From positions 1-16,409 of the forward strand of contig CANJXD010000069.1 of assembly GCA_947478535.1 (NCBI GenBank): a DNA stretch of 16,409 nucleotides. The letters are read 5' to 3'. The position numbers and the translations under genes were made by a program. Below the pieces are notes generated by a model. That model was not told the DNA's origin and searched no databases. It was given only the letters and a program-made list of their open reading frames with translations. Within the stretch, counting starts at the first letter, position 1. The number at the start of each line of letters is the position of its first letter. This document shows, piece after piece, positions 10,734 to 16,409 of the stretch. The stretch comes from Acetobacteraceae bacterium (GTDB lineage: Bacteria > Pseudomonadota > Alphaproteobacteria > Acetobacterales > Acetobacteraceae).

Positions 10734-10973
10734 TCAGTCGCAATCGCAGCCAGTGGTCGGCGTGCGGGATTCGCGCATCACGTGATGGTCGATCCATTCC
10801 GCCACCAACCGCCGCGCTTCCGTCACCGACGATTCGGGGTGGTGGATGCGATAAAGCGTCGTGCAGGCGTTGAAGGCCTCCATGTCCGGCTTGCCGCCAT
10901 CGCGCAGCTCCCGATACGCCGTGATAACGGCGCGTTCGCAGCGTCGGGCGATGTGACTGAAGTCGCGGCCCAT
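10734..10973 (-). CDS. Small Cys/His-containing hypothetical protein, probably Fur-controlled
   Basis: A 79-residue, probably cytoplasmic protein that I cannot assign to a named family. It has four cysteines (C12, C37, C76, C78), two His-His pairs (H44-H45 in 'YRIHHPES', H63-H64 in 'EWIDHH') and ends in 'TGCDCD', so metal binding is plausible. Most of the chain looks helical, and there is no signal peptide or membrane segment. The ATG is preferred over an in-frame TTG 20 codons upstream, because that TTG falls at the predicted transcription start and inside the operator region. A GGGA lies about 9 nt before the ATG. The promoter and Fur-like box upstream suggest iron-responsive expression. 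Reality as a gene is supported by the promoter placement and non-repetitive sequence. The function is unknown; iron storage, trafficking or stress response is only inference. Confidence 0.7.
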   Translation of the reverse strand: MGRDFSHIARRCERAVITAYRELRDGGKPDMEAFNACTTLYRIHHPESSVTEARRLVAEWIDHHVMRESRTPTTGCDCD

Positions 10974-11012
10974 GGGCAGATCCCGTCGAGGTTCGGGGCG
11001 GAAGCGCGTCAG

Positions 11013-11029
11013 TTGCGAACCATTCTCAA
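11013..11029. promoter_or_regulatory. Fur-box-like palindrome
   Basis: TTGCGAACCATTCTCAA on the + strand is an imperfect 7-3-7 palindrome (TTGnGAA-N3-TTCnCAA) resembling Fur operators of the GAGAATGATTCTC type. It begins about 6 bp downstream of the predicted transcription start of the small - strand gene, a normal place for a repressor site. The match is visible; identity of the bound regulator (Fur rather than a relative such as Irr or Zur) is inference. Confidence 0.55.
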
Positions 11030-11040
11030 CCAACGCCGCT

Positions 11041-11070
11041 GTTATAAGCCGCCCGCCGCGCCGGGTTCAA
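11041..11070 (-). promoter_or_regulatory. Sigma70-type promoter for the small Cys/His protein
   Basis: On the - strand TTGAAC (11070-11065) and TATAAC (11046-11041) are separated by 18 bp, a close match to a housekeeping promoter and unusual in this G+C-rich setting. The predicted start is near 11034, giving a leader of about 60 nt before the ATG. Confidence 0.6.
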
Positions 11071-11105
11071 GTGAGGGGATTGCAACCTGCCCGCCAGTCG
11101 TAGCG

Positions 11106-11120
11106 GGCGCCCGGAGCGCC
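11106..11120 (-). terminator. Weak stem-loop after the ABC substrate-binding protein gene
   Basis: GGCGC/CCGGA/GCGCC is a perfect 5-bp stem with a 5-nt loop, 12 bp beyond the stop codon on the - strand. It has no U tract, so it is only a possible terminator separating this gene from the promoter of the small Fur-linked gene. Confidence 0.25.
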
Positions 11121-11131
11121 GCGCGGAAACC

Positions 11132-12688
11132 CTACTCCGGGCGGAAATCCATCGCGCGGGTATAGCCATCGAGCCGCGGCGCATGGACGCGCCCGGTGCG
11201 ATGCGCCCAGAGGTGCATCTGGTGGTGCAGCGGGATCAGCGCGACATCGCGGAAGGCGATCTCCGTCGCCGCGATCAGCAGGGCTTCCCGTGCCGTGTCA
11301 TCCAACTCCGCCAGGGCGCGGTCGAGCAGCCCGTCGAAGGCCGGGTTCGAATAGCGCCCCCGGTTGAACTGGCCTCGGCCGCGGGCCTCATCCACCGTCC
11401 CGAGCAGCGTCACCAGAGGCGAGGACGGCTCCCCCGTCTCGACATTCCACAGCCCAGTCCAGAAGCTGAATTCGCGGTTGCGGCCGCGCGAGACGTGCAT
11501 GACGTGGGGCATCGCCTCCACCAGCGTGCGCACCCCGGCCCGCGTCAGCATCTGCGCCACGGCCTGGCAGATCTGCTCGTCATTCACGAAGCGGTTGTTC
11601 TGGCAGTGGATGATCATGCGGAAGCCCTGGGGGTAGCCGGCTTCCGTCAGCAGGGCGCGGCTCCGCGCGACATCGAAGGGCGGTGGGGCGAGGCCGGGGG
11701 CATGGCCATAGGTGCCGGGCGGCATGAACTGGCCGGCCATGCGCGCCTGCCCGCCCATGGTGCGGTCCACGATCGCGTCGCGCTGAATCGCCAGGGAGAG
11801 CGCTTCCCGCACGCGGGGGTCGGCCAGCGGGTTGCGCGCCAGCGGCGAGCCATCCTGTGCCGTGATCCCGGGCGGCGCCCGTTCCGTCACATCCAGGTGA
11901 AACCCTGCCACGGCCGGGGCCACCAGCGTCGAGACCCGAAGCCGCGGGTCGGCGGAAAGCCGGGGCAGGTCCTGGGGTGGCGCGGCGTCGATCCCATCGA
12001 GGTCACCGGCCAGCAGGGCGGCAACCCGTGTCGCCGGCTGCGCCATGTTGCGGATGCTCGCGCGCGCCCAGGGGGATGCCCCGCCCCAATAGGCGTCATG
12101 GCGCGCCATCGTCACCTGCTCGCCGCGGGCGAAGCCGGTCAGCCGGAAGGGGCCGGTGCCAATGGCGGCGCGGCCGGCATCGAAATCCGCCGTGGTCGCG
12201 CCGGTGGCGCGGATGATCGGCACCTGGCTGAGATAGACCGGCATCAGCGGGAAGGGCGTCGCCGTGCGCAGCACCACCGTGCGGTCATCCGGTGTTTCCA
12301 CCGCCCGGATCTGGCGGAGATAGACGGCGAAGGAGGAAGGGCTGCCCGGCACATCCGCCGCGCGCCGCAGCGTATGCGCGACATCCGCCGCGGTCAGCGG
12401 CGCGCCATCATGGAACCGCACGCCCTCGCGCAGCGTGATGCGCCAGGTATTGGCCTCCGTCGCCGTCCAGCCCGTGGCCAGCGCCGCCACCGGCCGCTGC
12501 TGCGCGTCCAGCGCCACCAGCGGTTCATAGAGATGGGCCGAAAACCCCTTGTTGCCGCCGAAATTATGCCAGTGCGGGTCGAGGCTGTTGGGAAACAGCT
12601 CGAGCCCCAGCCGGATTTCCTGCGCCGGCGCGGCGATGGGCAGGACGAGCAGCGCGAGGGTGGCGAGCAGCGGGGCGTGACGCGGCAT
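11132..12688 (-). CDS. ABC transporter substrate-binding protein, peptide/nickel (SBP_bac_5) family
   Basis: A 518-residue periplasmic solute receptor. A Sec signal peptide (Arg/His start, hydrophobic core, cleavage near 'APA-QE' at residues 22/23) precedes the mature domain. Family marks include 'NSLDPHWHNFGGNKGFSAHLYEPLVALD', 'WRITLREGVRFHDGAPLTAADVAHTLRRA', 'VREALSLAIQRDAIV', 'GPFRLTGF' and 'NPAFDGLLDRAL'. The ATG has GGAGAG 6 nt upstream. An in-frame extension of 32 codons upstream is not signal-like and was left out. No ABC permease or ATPase genes are adjacent, so it is an orphan receptor here and must use components from elsewhere. It follows the racemase gene by 104 bp on the same strand, and a hairpin lies in the gap. 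The ligand (peptide, opine, amino-acid derivative) cannot be read from sequence. Confidence 0.92.
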   Translation of the reverse strand: MPRHAPLLATLALLVLPIAAPAQEIRLGLELFPNSLDPHWHNFGGNKGFSAHLYEPLVALDAQQRPVAALATGWTATEANTWRITLREGVRFHDGAPLTAADVAHTLRRAADVPGSPSSFAVYLRQIRAVETPDDRTVVLRTATPFPLMPVYLSQVPIIRATGATTADFDAGRAAIGTGPFRLTGFARGEQVTMARHDAYWGGASPWARASIRNMAQPATRVAALLAGDLDGIDAAPPQDLPRLSADPRLRVSTLVAPAVAGFHLDVTERAPPGITAQDGSPLARNPLADPRVREALSLAIQRDAIVDRTMGGQARMAGQFMPPGTYGHAPGLAPPPFDVARSRALLTEAGYPQGFRMIIHCQNNRFVNDEQICQAVAQMLTRAGVRTLVEAMPHVMHVSRGRNREFSFWTGLWNVETGEPSSPLVTLLGTVDEARGRGQFNRGRYSNPAFDGLLDRALAELDDTAREALLIAATEIAFRDVALIPLHHQMHLWAHRTGRVHAPRLDGYTRAMDFRPE

Positions 12689-12761
12689 GGCGGGCTCTCC
12701 GGCGGATGACGCCCACGATGAAGGGTGCCATCGGGCGCCGCAATCGGGAATGATGCGCGCG

Positions 12762-12786
12762 GGGTGATGCCCGCACCGCATCACCC
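12762..12786 (-). terminator. 9-bp hairpin just after the racemase stop
   Basis: Perfect arms GGGTGATGC and GCATCACCC with a 7-nt loop start 6 nt after the racemase stop codon. Without a U tract it may be a weak terminator or an mRNA 3'-end stabiliser that sets different levels for racemase and substrate-binding protein. Confidence 0.45.
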
Positions 12787-12792
12787 GAGACG

Positions 12793-13509
12793 CTACTTCG
12801 CCCAGCCGATGGCGGCGCGGGCCAAGCCGTCGATGGTGTCACAGACCGGGAAGGGCAGGGCCGGGCCGGCGGCGATGCCGAGCGGGATTTCCGTGCAGCC
12901 CAGCACCACCGCCCGCGCGCCGCGCGCCACCAGAAGCCGCGCCGCTTCCGCCAGGGGCGCATAAGCGCCGGCCGGGTCATTCGCCTTCACCCGCGCGATG
13001 CCGGGGCTGACCAGGAGGTCCATCTCCGCGGCATCCGGCGTCAGGCATTCCCAGCCGCGGGCGTCCAGCCGTTCCTGATACAACCGCATCGCCAGCGTCC
13101 CCGCCGTGCCCATCAGCCCGATCCGGCCGGGGGCGACGCCGAGGCGCAGCAACTCCGCCTCCGCCGCATCGACGATGTGGAGAATTGGCAGGGTGGTCGC
13201 CGCCTGCATGGCGGCGAACCAGCCATGGGCGGTGTTGCAGGGAATGGCGATGGCGCCCGCACCGGCGGCTTCCAGCCCACGGATGCCACGCAGCAGGGCG
13301 GGCAGGGGGTCCTCCCCGCCCGAAAGCCGGGCCGCGGTGCGGTCCGGGATCCGCGGGTCGGACCACAGCACGGCCGGGATGTGGTCCTGATCTCCCGCCG
13401 CCGGCGTCAGCAGCGTGAGGCGCAGCATGAACTGCGCCGAGGCCAGCGGCCCCATGCCGCCCAGCACACCCAGAACTTTTTCCGTGGGCACCTGACTTGG
13501 GAGGGGCAT
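12793..13509 (-). CDS. Aspartate/glutamate racemase family protein
   Basis: A 238-residue cytoplasmic enzyme of the Asp/Glu/hydantoin racemase superfamily, PLP-independent, using two cysteines as acid and base. Both are visible: Cys91 in 'AIPCNTAH' and Cys205 in 'VLGCTEIPL'. The N-terminal 'LGVLGGMGPLAS' is typical of aspartate racemase. The two-Cys pattern argues for racemase rather than maleate isomerase or arylmalonate decarboxylase, although substrate is not certain. I used the ATG; a TTG eight codons upstream is in frame but poorly supported. On the - strand GCGAAAGG lies about 12 nt before the ATG. It probably forms a unit with the ABC substrate-binding protein and is divergent from a TRAP substrate-binding protein. 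This hints at uptake and conversion of an amino acid or dicarboxylate, which is inference. Confidence 0.9.
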   Translation of the reverse strand: MPLPSQVPTEKVLGVLGGMGPLASAQFMLRLTLLTPAAGDQDHIPAVLWSDPRIPDRTAARLSGGEDPLPALLRGIRGLEAAGAGAIAIPCNTAHGWFAAMQAATTLPILHIVDAAEAELLRLGVAPGRIGLMGTAGTLAMRLYQERLDARGWECLTPDAAEMDLLVSPGIARVKANDPAGAYAPLAEAARLLVARGARAVVLGCTEIPLGIAAGPALPFPVCDTIDGLARAAIGWAK

Positions 13510-13521
13510 GGCGCAATCAGA

Positions 13522-13570
13522 CCTTTCGCTCAACGTGTCGTTGCCGCATCGTGGTCCCCCCGGCGAAAGG
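13522..13570. promoter_or_regulatory. Divergent racemase/TRAP spacer with mirrored RBSs and a small palindrome
   Basis: CCTTTCGC (13522-13529) and GCGAAAGG (13563-13570) form a perfect 8-bp inverted repeat. Each arm also acts as a Shine-Dalgarno-like element for the gene on its side. Between them CAACG/TGT/CGTTG (13531-13543) is a perfect 5-bp palindrome and a candidate operator. No clear -35/-10 pair is visible. Confidence 0.35.
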
Positions 13571-13580
13571 GCTTCCCACC

Positions 13581-14540
13581 ATGCAACGTCGCAGCCTTAT
13601 CGCCATGCTCGCCACCCTGCCAGGGACCGCCATCGCGCAACAGCCCGGCACCTGGCGGGCGGCGACCGAATATCCCGCCGGTGCCATGCCGGCGGAAGCG
13701 CTGCTGCGCCTGAAGGCCGCGTTGCTGCCGATCGAGGTCGAAGCCCTGTTCGACGCGCCGGAAGGCGTTCGATCCGCCGCCATGCCGCAGGCGGTGGCGA
13801 GCAGCCGCTTCGCCATCGGGGATGCCTTCGCCGGCGCCCTCGGTGGGCTCGACCCGCTGTTCCTGCTCTCCTCGCTGCCCTTCCTCGCGACCTCGGCGGC
13901 GGAGGCCCGGCGGCTGCTGGACGCGGCGCGCCCGGCCTATGCGGCGGCGCTGGCGCGGCAGGGGGTTTCGCTGCTCTGCGCCGTGCCCTGGCCGGCCACC
14001 GGCCTCTGGTCCCGCCGCCCGGTCGCCACGCCCGAGGATCTGCGCGGCCTCAGGGTGCGGAGCTATGACGCCACCGGCACCGCGACGATGCTCGCCTTGG
14101 GCGCGGAGGCGGAGATGCTGAGCTTCCAGGATGTCGCCGCCAGGCTGTCCGCCGGCACGCTGGATGCCGTGATGTCCTCCGGCGATGGCGGGGCGGGGCG
14201 GCGGCTTTGGGAGCATCTGCCCCACTTCACGGAGATCGGCTACGCCATGCCGGTCAGCCTCGATTTCGCAGACCCGCGCCGGCTCGCGGCGCTGGATGCG
14301 CCGGGCCGGGCGGCGCTGGATAGCGCGGTCGCGGCGGTGGAGGAGGATCTCTGGCGCCTGCTCGAAACCCGGGACGCCGCCAATCAGCGCCGGATGCGGG
14401 AGAATGGCGTCACCATCGCAGCGCCGGGCGCGGGATTGCTGGCGGCGCTGCGCGGTGCCGGGGGCGCGGCTGTCTCGGCCTGGGAAACGCAGGCGGGCGC
14501 TTCGGGCCAGGCTGTGCTGGCGCGGTATCGGGCGGGCTGA
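13581..14540 (+). CDS. TRAP transporter substrate-binding protein (DctP family)
   Basis: A 319-residue periplasmic solute receptor. The signal peptide has Arg3/Arg4, a hydrophobic core and likely cleavage at 'AIA-QQ' (19/20). The DctP signature region is clear: 'TPEDLRGLRVRSYDATGTATMLALGAEAEMLSFQDVAARLSAG' (split here by short strands), followed by 'TLDAVMSSGDGG'. The arginine in 'LRVRS' is where the family binds the ligand carboxylate. I chose the ATG preceded by GAAAGGG with 9-nt spacing; an upstream in-frame extension overlaps the racemase start and was rejected. No DctQ/DctM membrane subunits are near, so this is an orphan receptor. It is divergent from the racemase and its stop is 3 bp from that of the convergent TauE gene. 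The ligand is probably an organic acid or amino-acid-like carboxylate, from family knowledge only. Confidence 0.88.
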   Translation: MQRRSLIAMLATLPGTAIAQQPGTWRAATEYPAGAMPAEALLRLKAALLPIEVEALFDAPEGVRSAAMPQAVASSRFAIGDAFAGALGGLDPLFLLSSLPFLATSAAEARRLLDAARPAYAAALARQGVSLLCAVPWPATGLWSRRPVATPEDLRGLRVRSYDATGTATMLALGAEAEMLSFQDVAARLSAGTLDAVMSSGDGGAGRRLWEHLPHFTEIGYAMPVSLDFADPRRLAALDAPGRAALDSAVAAVEEDLWRLLETRDAANQRRMRENGVTIAAPGAGLLAALRGAGGAAVSAWETQAGASGQAVLARYRAG

Positions 14541-14543
14541 CCC

Positions 14544-15317
14544 TCAGGCCAGCAGGCCGCGCACCCCGTCCCAGACCAGCTTCGTGCCGGTCACGGCCAG
14601 CATGACGTAGATCAGGCGGTAGAACAGCTTGTCGCTCATCCGCGTCTGCAACCAGATGCCGAGCCGGACGCCGACCGGCACCAGCGGCAGCAGCACCAGG
14701 CTGGTCAGCACATTGGCGAGAGAGAGCTGGCCCAGCAGGAAGTACGGCAGCAGCTTCGAATAATTGACCGCCGCGAAGAAGACCACGGTGGTCGCCGCCA
14801 GCATCGCCCGTTCCAGCTTCAGCGGATACAGGTAGACCGCCAGCGGTGGCCCGCCGGCATGGGCGATGGTGCTGGTCAGCCCGGACATGAACCCCCAGAA
14901 GCCGCCCCGCGCCCGGCTGCTGATGGCCGGCGGCGGCGCCACGCGGCCAGGCCGGGCCTGCCACAGGCTGCGCGCCAGGAAGACCAGCGCGATCAACCCC
15001 ACCATCAGCTTGACCGCCGCATCCGGCATGATGCCGAAGAACACCGCGCCGATCAGCACGCCGAGCAGGCCCCCCGGCAGTGTCGTCCGCAGCTCCGCCA
15101 GGCTCCAGCGGCCCCACCAAGCCCGCAGCGAGGCGATATCCATGGCGCAGAGCAGCGGCAGCGCGATGCCAGCGGCCTGCGGCGCGGGGATGACCAGCGA
15201 CATCAGCGGCATCATCGAATTGCCGGCGCCGGAGGCGAATCCCCCCTTGCTGATCCCGGTCAGCAGAACGGCCGGCACGGCAAGTACCCAGAACCACGGG
15301 TCAGCGATGATAGGCAA
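14544..15317 (-). CDS. TauE/SafE family sulfite exporter-like permease (copy 1)
   Basis: A 257-residue inner-membrane protein with about eight membrane segments. The two half-repeats typical of TauE/SafE are visible: 'LLTGISKGGFASGAGNSMMPLM' (split GxxxGG type) near the N-terminus and 'GFMSGLTSTIAHAGGPPLAVYLY' in the middle. The TTG start is used because GGGGA lies ~8 nt upstream and the following 'PIIADPWFWVLAVPAVLL' is the natural first helix. A GTG start 24 codons further out would add an Arg/His/Cys-rich stretch with no family counterpart. Members move sulfite, sulfoacetate or other organosulfur anions outwards, or are uncharacterised. The 'KGGF' and 'HAGGPP' motifs set it apart from copy 2. 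It is divergent from copy 2. Confidence 0.9.
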   Translation of the reverse strand: MPIIADPWFWVLAVPAVLLTGISKGGFASGAGNSMMPLMSLVIPAPQAAGIALPLLCAMDIASLRAWWGRWSLAELRTTLPGGLLGVLIGAVFFGIMPDAAVKLMVGLIALVFLARSLWQARPGRVAPPPAISSRARGGFWGFMSGLTSTIAHAGGPPLAVYLYPLKLERAMLAATTVVFFAAVNYSKLLPYFLLGQLSLANVLTSLVLLPLVPVGVRLGIWLQTRMSDKLFYRLIYVMLAVTGTKLVWDGVRGLLA

Positions 15318-15337
15318 GGAGGTTTCCCCGTGGTGAC

Positions 15338-15354
15338 GCGCCGCGACGCGGCGC
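15338..15354. promoter_or_regulatory. 17-bp palindrome between the two TauE/SafE genes
   Basis: GCGCCGCG/A/CGCGGCGC is a perfect palindrome with 8-bp arms, 21 bp upstream of the copy 1 start and in the shared divergent spacer. It could be an operator or a leader hairpin. G+C bias makes such palindromes more likely by chance. Confidence 0.3.
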
Positions 15355-15434
15355 CTATGGCATGCGCATTGCTGCACTCCCCGCCGCACGACGCAAGGCG
15401 GCGAGGCAACTTGTTCAGGGTGCGGGGAGCATCC

Positions 15435-15477
15435 CGGGGCCGAGACGGCCCCGTTCCTGGGGAAAGATATCGCTTTC
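15435..15477 (+). promoter_or_regulatory. Leader hairpins upstream of TauE/SafE copy 2
   Basis: CGGGGCCG/AGA/CGGCCCCG (15435-15453) is a perfect 8-bp hairpin 25 nt before the ATG. A second, weaker inverted repeat GAAAG...CTTTC (15462-15477) would pair part of the Shine-Dalgarno GGGGAAAG. Both could influence translation initiation; neither resembles a known riboswitch. Confidence 0.35.
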
Positions 15478-15478
15478 G

Positions 15479-16309
15479 ATGGATCATATGCATGACCCCC
15501 TGTGGCTGGCGGGCCTCGCCGCCGCGATGGCGGCGACCGGCCTGTTCTCCGGCCTTCTGGCGGGGCTTCTTGGGGTAGGGGGCGGGATCGTCATTGTCCC
15601 CGTCCTGTTCAGCGTCTTCCCGCTTTTCGGCATCCCGGAGGCGGTGCAGATGAAGCTCGCGGTCGGGACTTCCCTCGCCACGATCATCCCCACCTCCATC
15701 CAATCCTCGCGCAAGCATTTCGCGAAGGGGACGATGGATGTGGCGCTGCTGAAGTCGCTGTTACCCTCGATCGCGGCAGGGGTCGCCCTCGGCACGCTGC
15801 TGGGCATCGTCGTGAAGGGGGGCGCGCATACCGCTGTTTTCGCGGTGATCGCGGCGCTGGTGGCGCTGAACATGGGCTTCACCGGCGTTGATTGGAAATT
15901 GCGGGACAGCTTCCCCATCGGCAAGCGCCGCCACGCGCTCGGCACCTTCATCGGCGGCATCAGCGCCATGATGGGAATCGGCGGCGGCACGGTGGGGGTG
16001 CCGATCCTGTCCATGTTCGGCGCGCCGATCCGCAGCGCGGTCGCCACCGCGAGCGCCTTCGGCGTCATCATCTCCATCCCGGCGACGCTGGGCTTCATCT
16101 ATGGCGGCTGGGGCAACCCGCTGCTGCCGCCCTACTCGCTGGGCTATGTGAACCTGGTCGGCTTCGCGCTGATCGTCCCGGCCAGCCTGCTCGCCGCCCC
16201 CTGGGGCGTGACGCTCGCCCATTCCATCCCGCCGCTGCTGCTCAAGCGCTGCTTCGCGGTGTTCCTCGGGCTGACGGTGCTGCGGATGTTTTGGTCGTTG
16301 GTGAAGTAG
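15479..16309 (+). CDS. TauE/SafE family sulfite exporter-like permease (copy 2)
   Basis: A 276-residue inner-membrane protein with about eight membrane segments. It shows the classical duplicated TauE/SafE motif: 'FSGLLAGLLGVGGGIVIVPVL' near residues 20-40 and 'GGISAMMGIGGGTVGVPIL' in the second half. Each is followed by a conserved 'AVGTSLATIIPTS'- or 'ATASAFGVIISIP'-type helix. The ATG opens 'MDHMHDPLW' with GGGGAAAG about 12 nt upstream. The frame is open another 39 codons upstream, but that part is Arg/Pro-rich without membrane character. It is divergent from copy 1 and belongs to a different subgroup, so the pair is not a recent duplication. Substrate could be sulfite, sulfonates or other anions; this cannot be fixed from sequence. 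The stop abuts the stop of the next - strand gene. Confidence 0.92.
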   Translation: MDHMHDPLWLAGLAAAMAATGLFSGLLAGLLGVGGGIVIVPVLFSVFPLFGIPEAVQMKLAVGTSLATIIPTSIQSSRKHFAKGTMDVALLKSLLPSIAAGVALGTLLGIVVKGGAHTAVFAVIAALVALNMGFTGVDWKLRDSFPIGKRRHALGTFIGGISAMMGIGGGTVGVPILSMFGAPIRSAVATASAFGVIISIPATLGFIYGGWGNPLLPPYSLGYVNLVGFALIVPASLLAAPWGVTLAHSIPPLLLKRCFAVFLGLTVLRMFWSLVK

Positions 16310-16408
16310 CTAAACCCGCCAAGGCAGCGTCCCCGCCGGCAGGCGGCGCGCGGCGAGGGTGGCGGCGGCCATCAGCGCCGCCATCAACACCAGCGCCAGG
16401 CAGGAGAC
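16310..16408 (-). CDS. C-terminal end of a membrane protein (5' end outside window)
   Basis: The last 32 residues of a - strand frame: 'CLALVLMAALMAAATLAARRLP' forms a final membrane helix followed by a short basic tail ending 'TLPWRV'. The stop codon is immediately next to the convergent TauE/SafE stop, without a spacer. The composition is typical of the last segment of a multi-pass permease such as an MFS transporter, but the fragment is too short to name the family. Confidence 0.5.
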   Translation of the reverse strand, partial: VSCLALVLMAALMAAATLAARRLPAGTLPWRV

Positions 16409-16409
16409 G

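Noticed and set aside
10974..11033. TTG start extending the small protein by 20 residues
   Set aside because: It coincides with the predicted transcription start and the Fur-like box, leaving no room for a ribosome site.
10602..11165. 187-codon + strand frame over the small Fur-linked gene
   Set aside because: It crosses the hairpin cluster and the promoter/operator region and has no Shine-Dalgarno or family resemblance.
11183..12709. 508-codon + strand frame antisense to the ABC substrate-binding protein
   Set aside because: The - frame has a signal peptide and SBP_bac_5 motifs; this frame is an Arg/Gly/His-rich shadow.

Overview
The window looks like a chromosomal stretch from a very G+C-rich alphaproteobacterium. 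Codon choice is G/C at nearly every third position, and many antisense frames stay open as a result. The gene set (PAS_7-type sensor kinase, orphan substrate-binding proteins, TauE/SafE permeases, tartrate dehydrogenase-like enzyme, RTX proteins) fits Acetobacteraceae such as Roseomonas-like bacteria. That placement is inference; no rRNA or other marker gene is present. I see no tRNA, rRNA, insertion sequence, CRISPR array or phage gene, and no stretch over 300 bases without a gene.

Left part (1-4763, + strand): the 3' end of one RTX (calcium-binding nonapeptide repeat) protein, then a complete 877-residue paralogue with a PPC-like N-terminal domain. Both have matching C-terminal ends and are probably type I secretion substrates. 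A tartrate/D-malate dehydrogenase-type enzyme (ttuC-like) follows.

Centre (4764-10566): a convergent spacer packed with four back-to-back hairpins, then on the - strand a BenE-type benzoate permease preceded by an OmpR-family response regulator. Divergent from these is a large soluble hybrid histidine kinase with about five PAS domains, HisKA, HATPase, a receiver and an Hpt domain. Kinase and regulator share a 143-bp spacer with three GAAACA direct repeats. They plausibly form a His-Asp-His-Asp phosphorelay, with benE a possible co-transcribed output gene.

Right part (10567-16409): a second hairpin-rich convergent spacer; a small 79-residue Cys/His-containing protein behind a good sigma70-type promoter with a Fur-box-like palindrome near +1; then an orphan peptide-type ABC substrate-binding protein and an aspartate/glutamate racemase (probably one - strand unit). 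Divergent from the racemase is a TRAP-type (DctP) substrate-binding protein. Two TauE/SafE permeases of different subtypes are transcribed divergently, and the last 100 bases hold the 3' end of a - strand membrane-protein gene.

Most of the window is recognisable housekeeping and transport content. The least explained and best supported novelty candidate is the small Cys/His protein under apparent iron (Fur-type) control. The dense GC-hairpin clusters at two convergent gene ends and the multi-PAS kinase locus come next. I did not find a clearly new multi-gene system.
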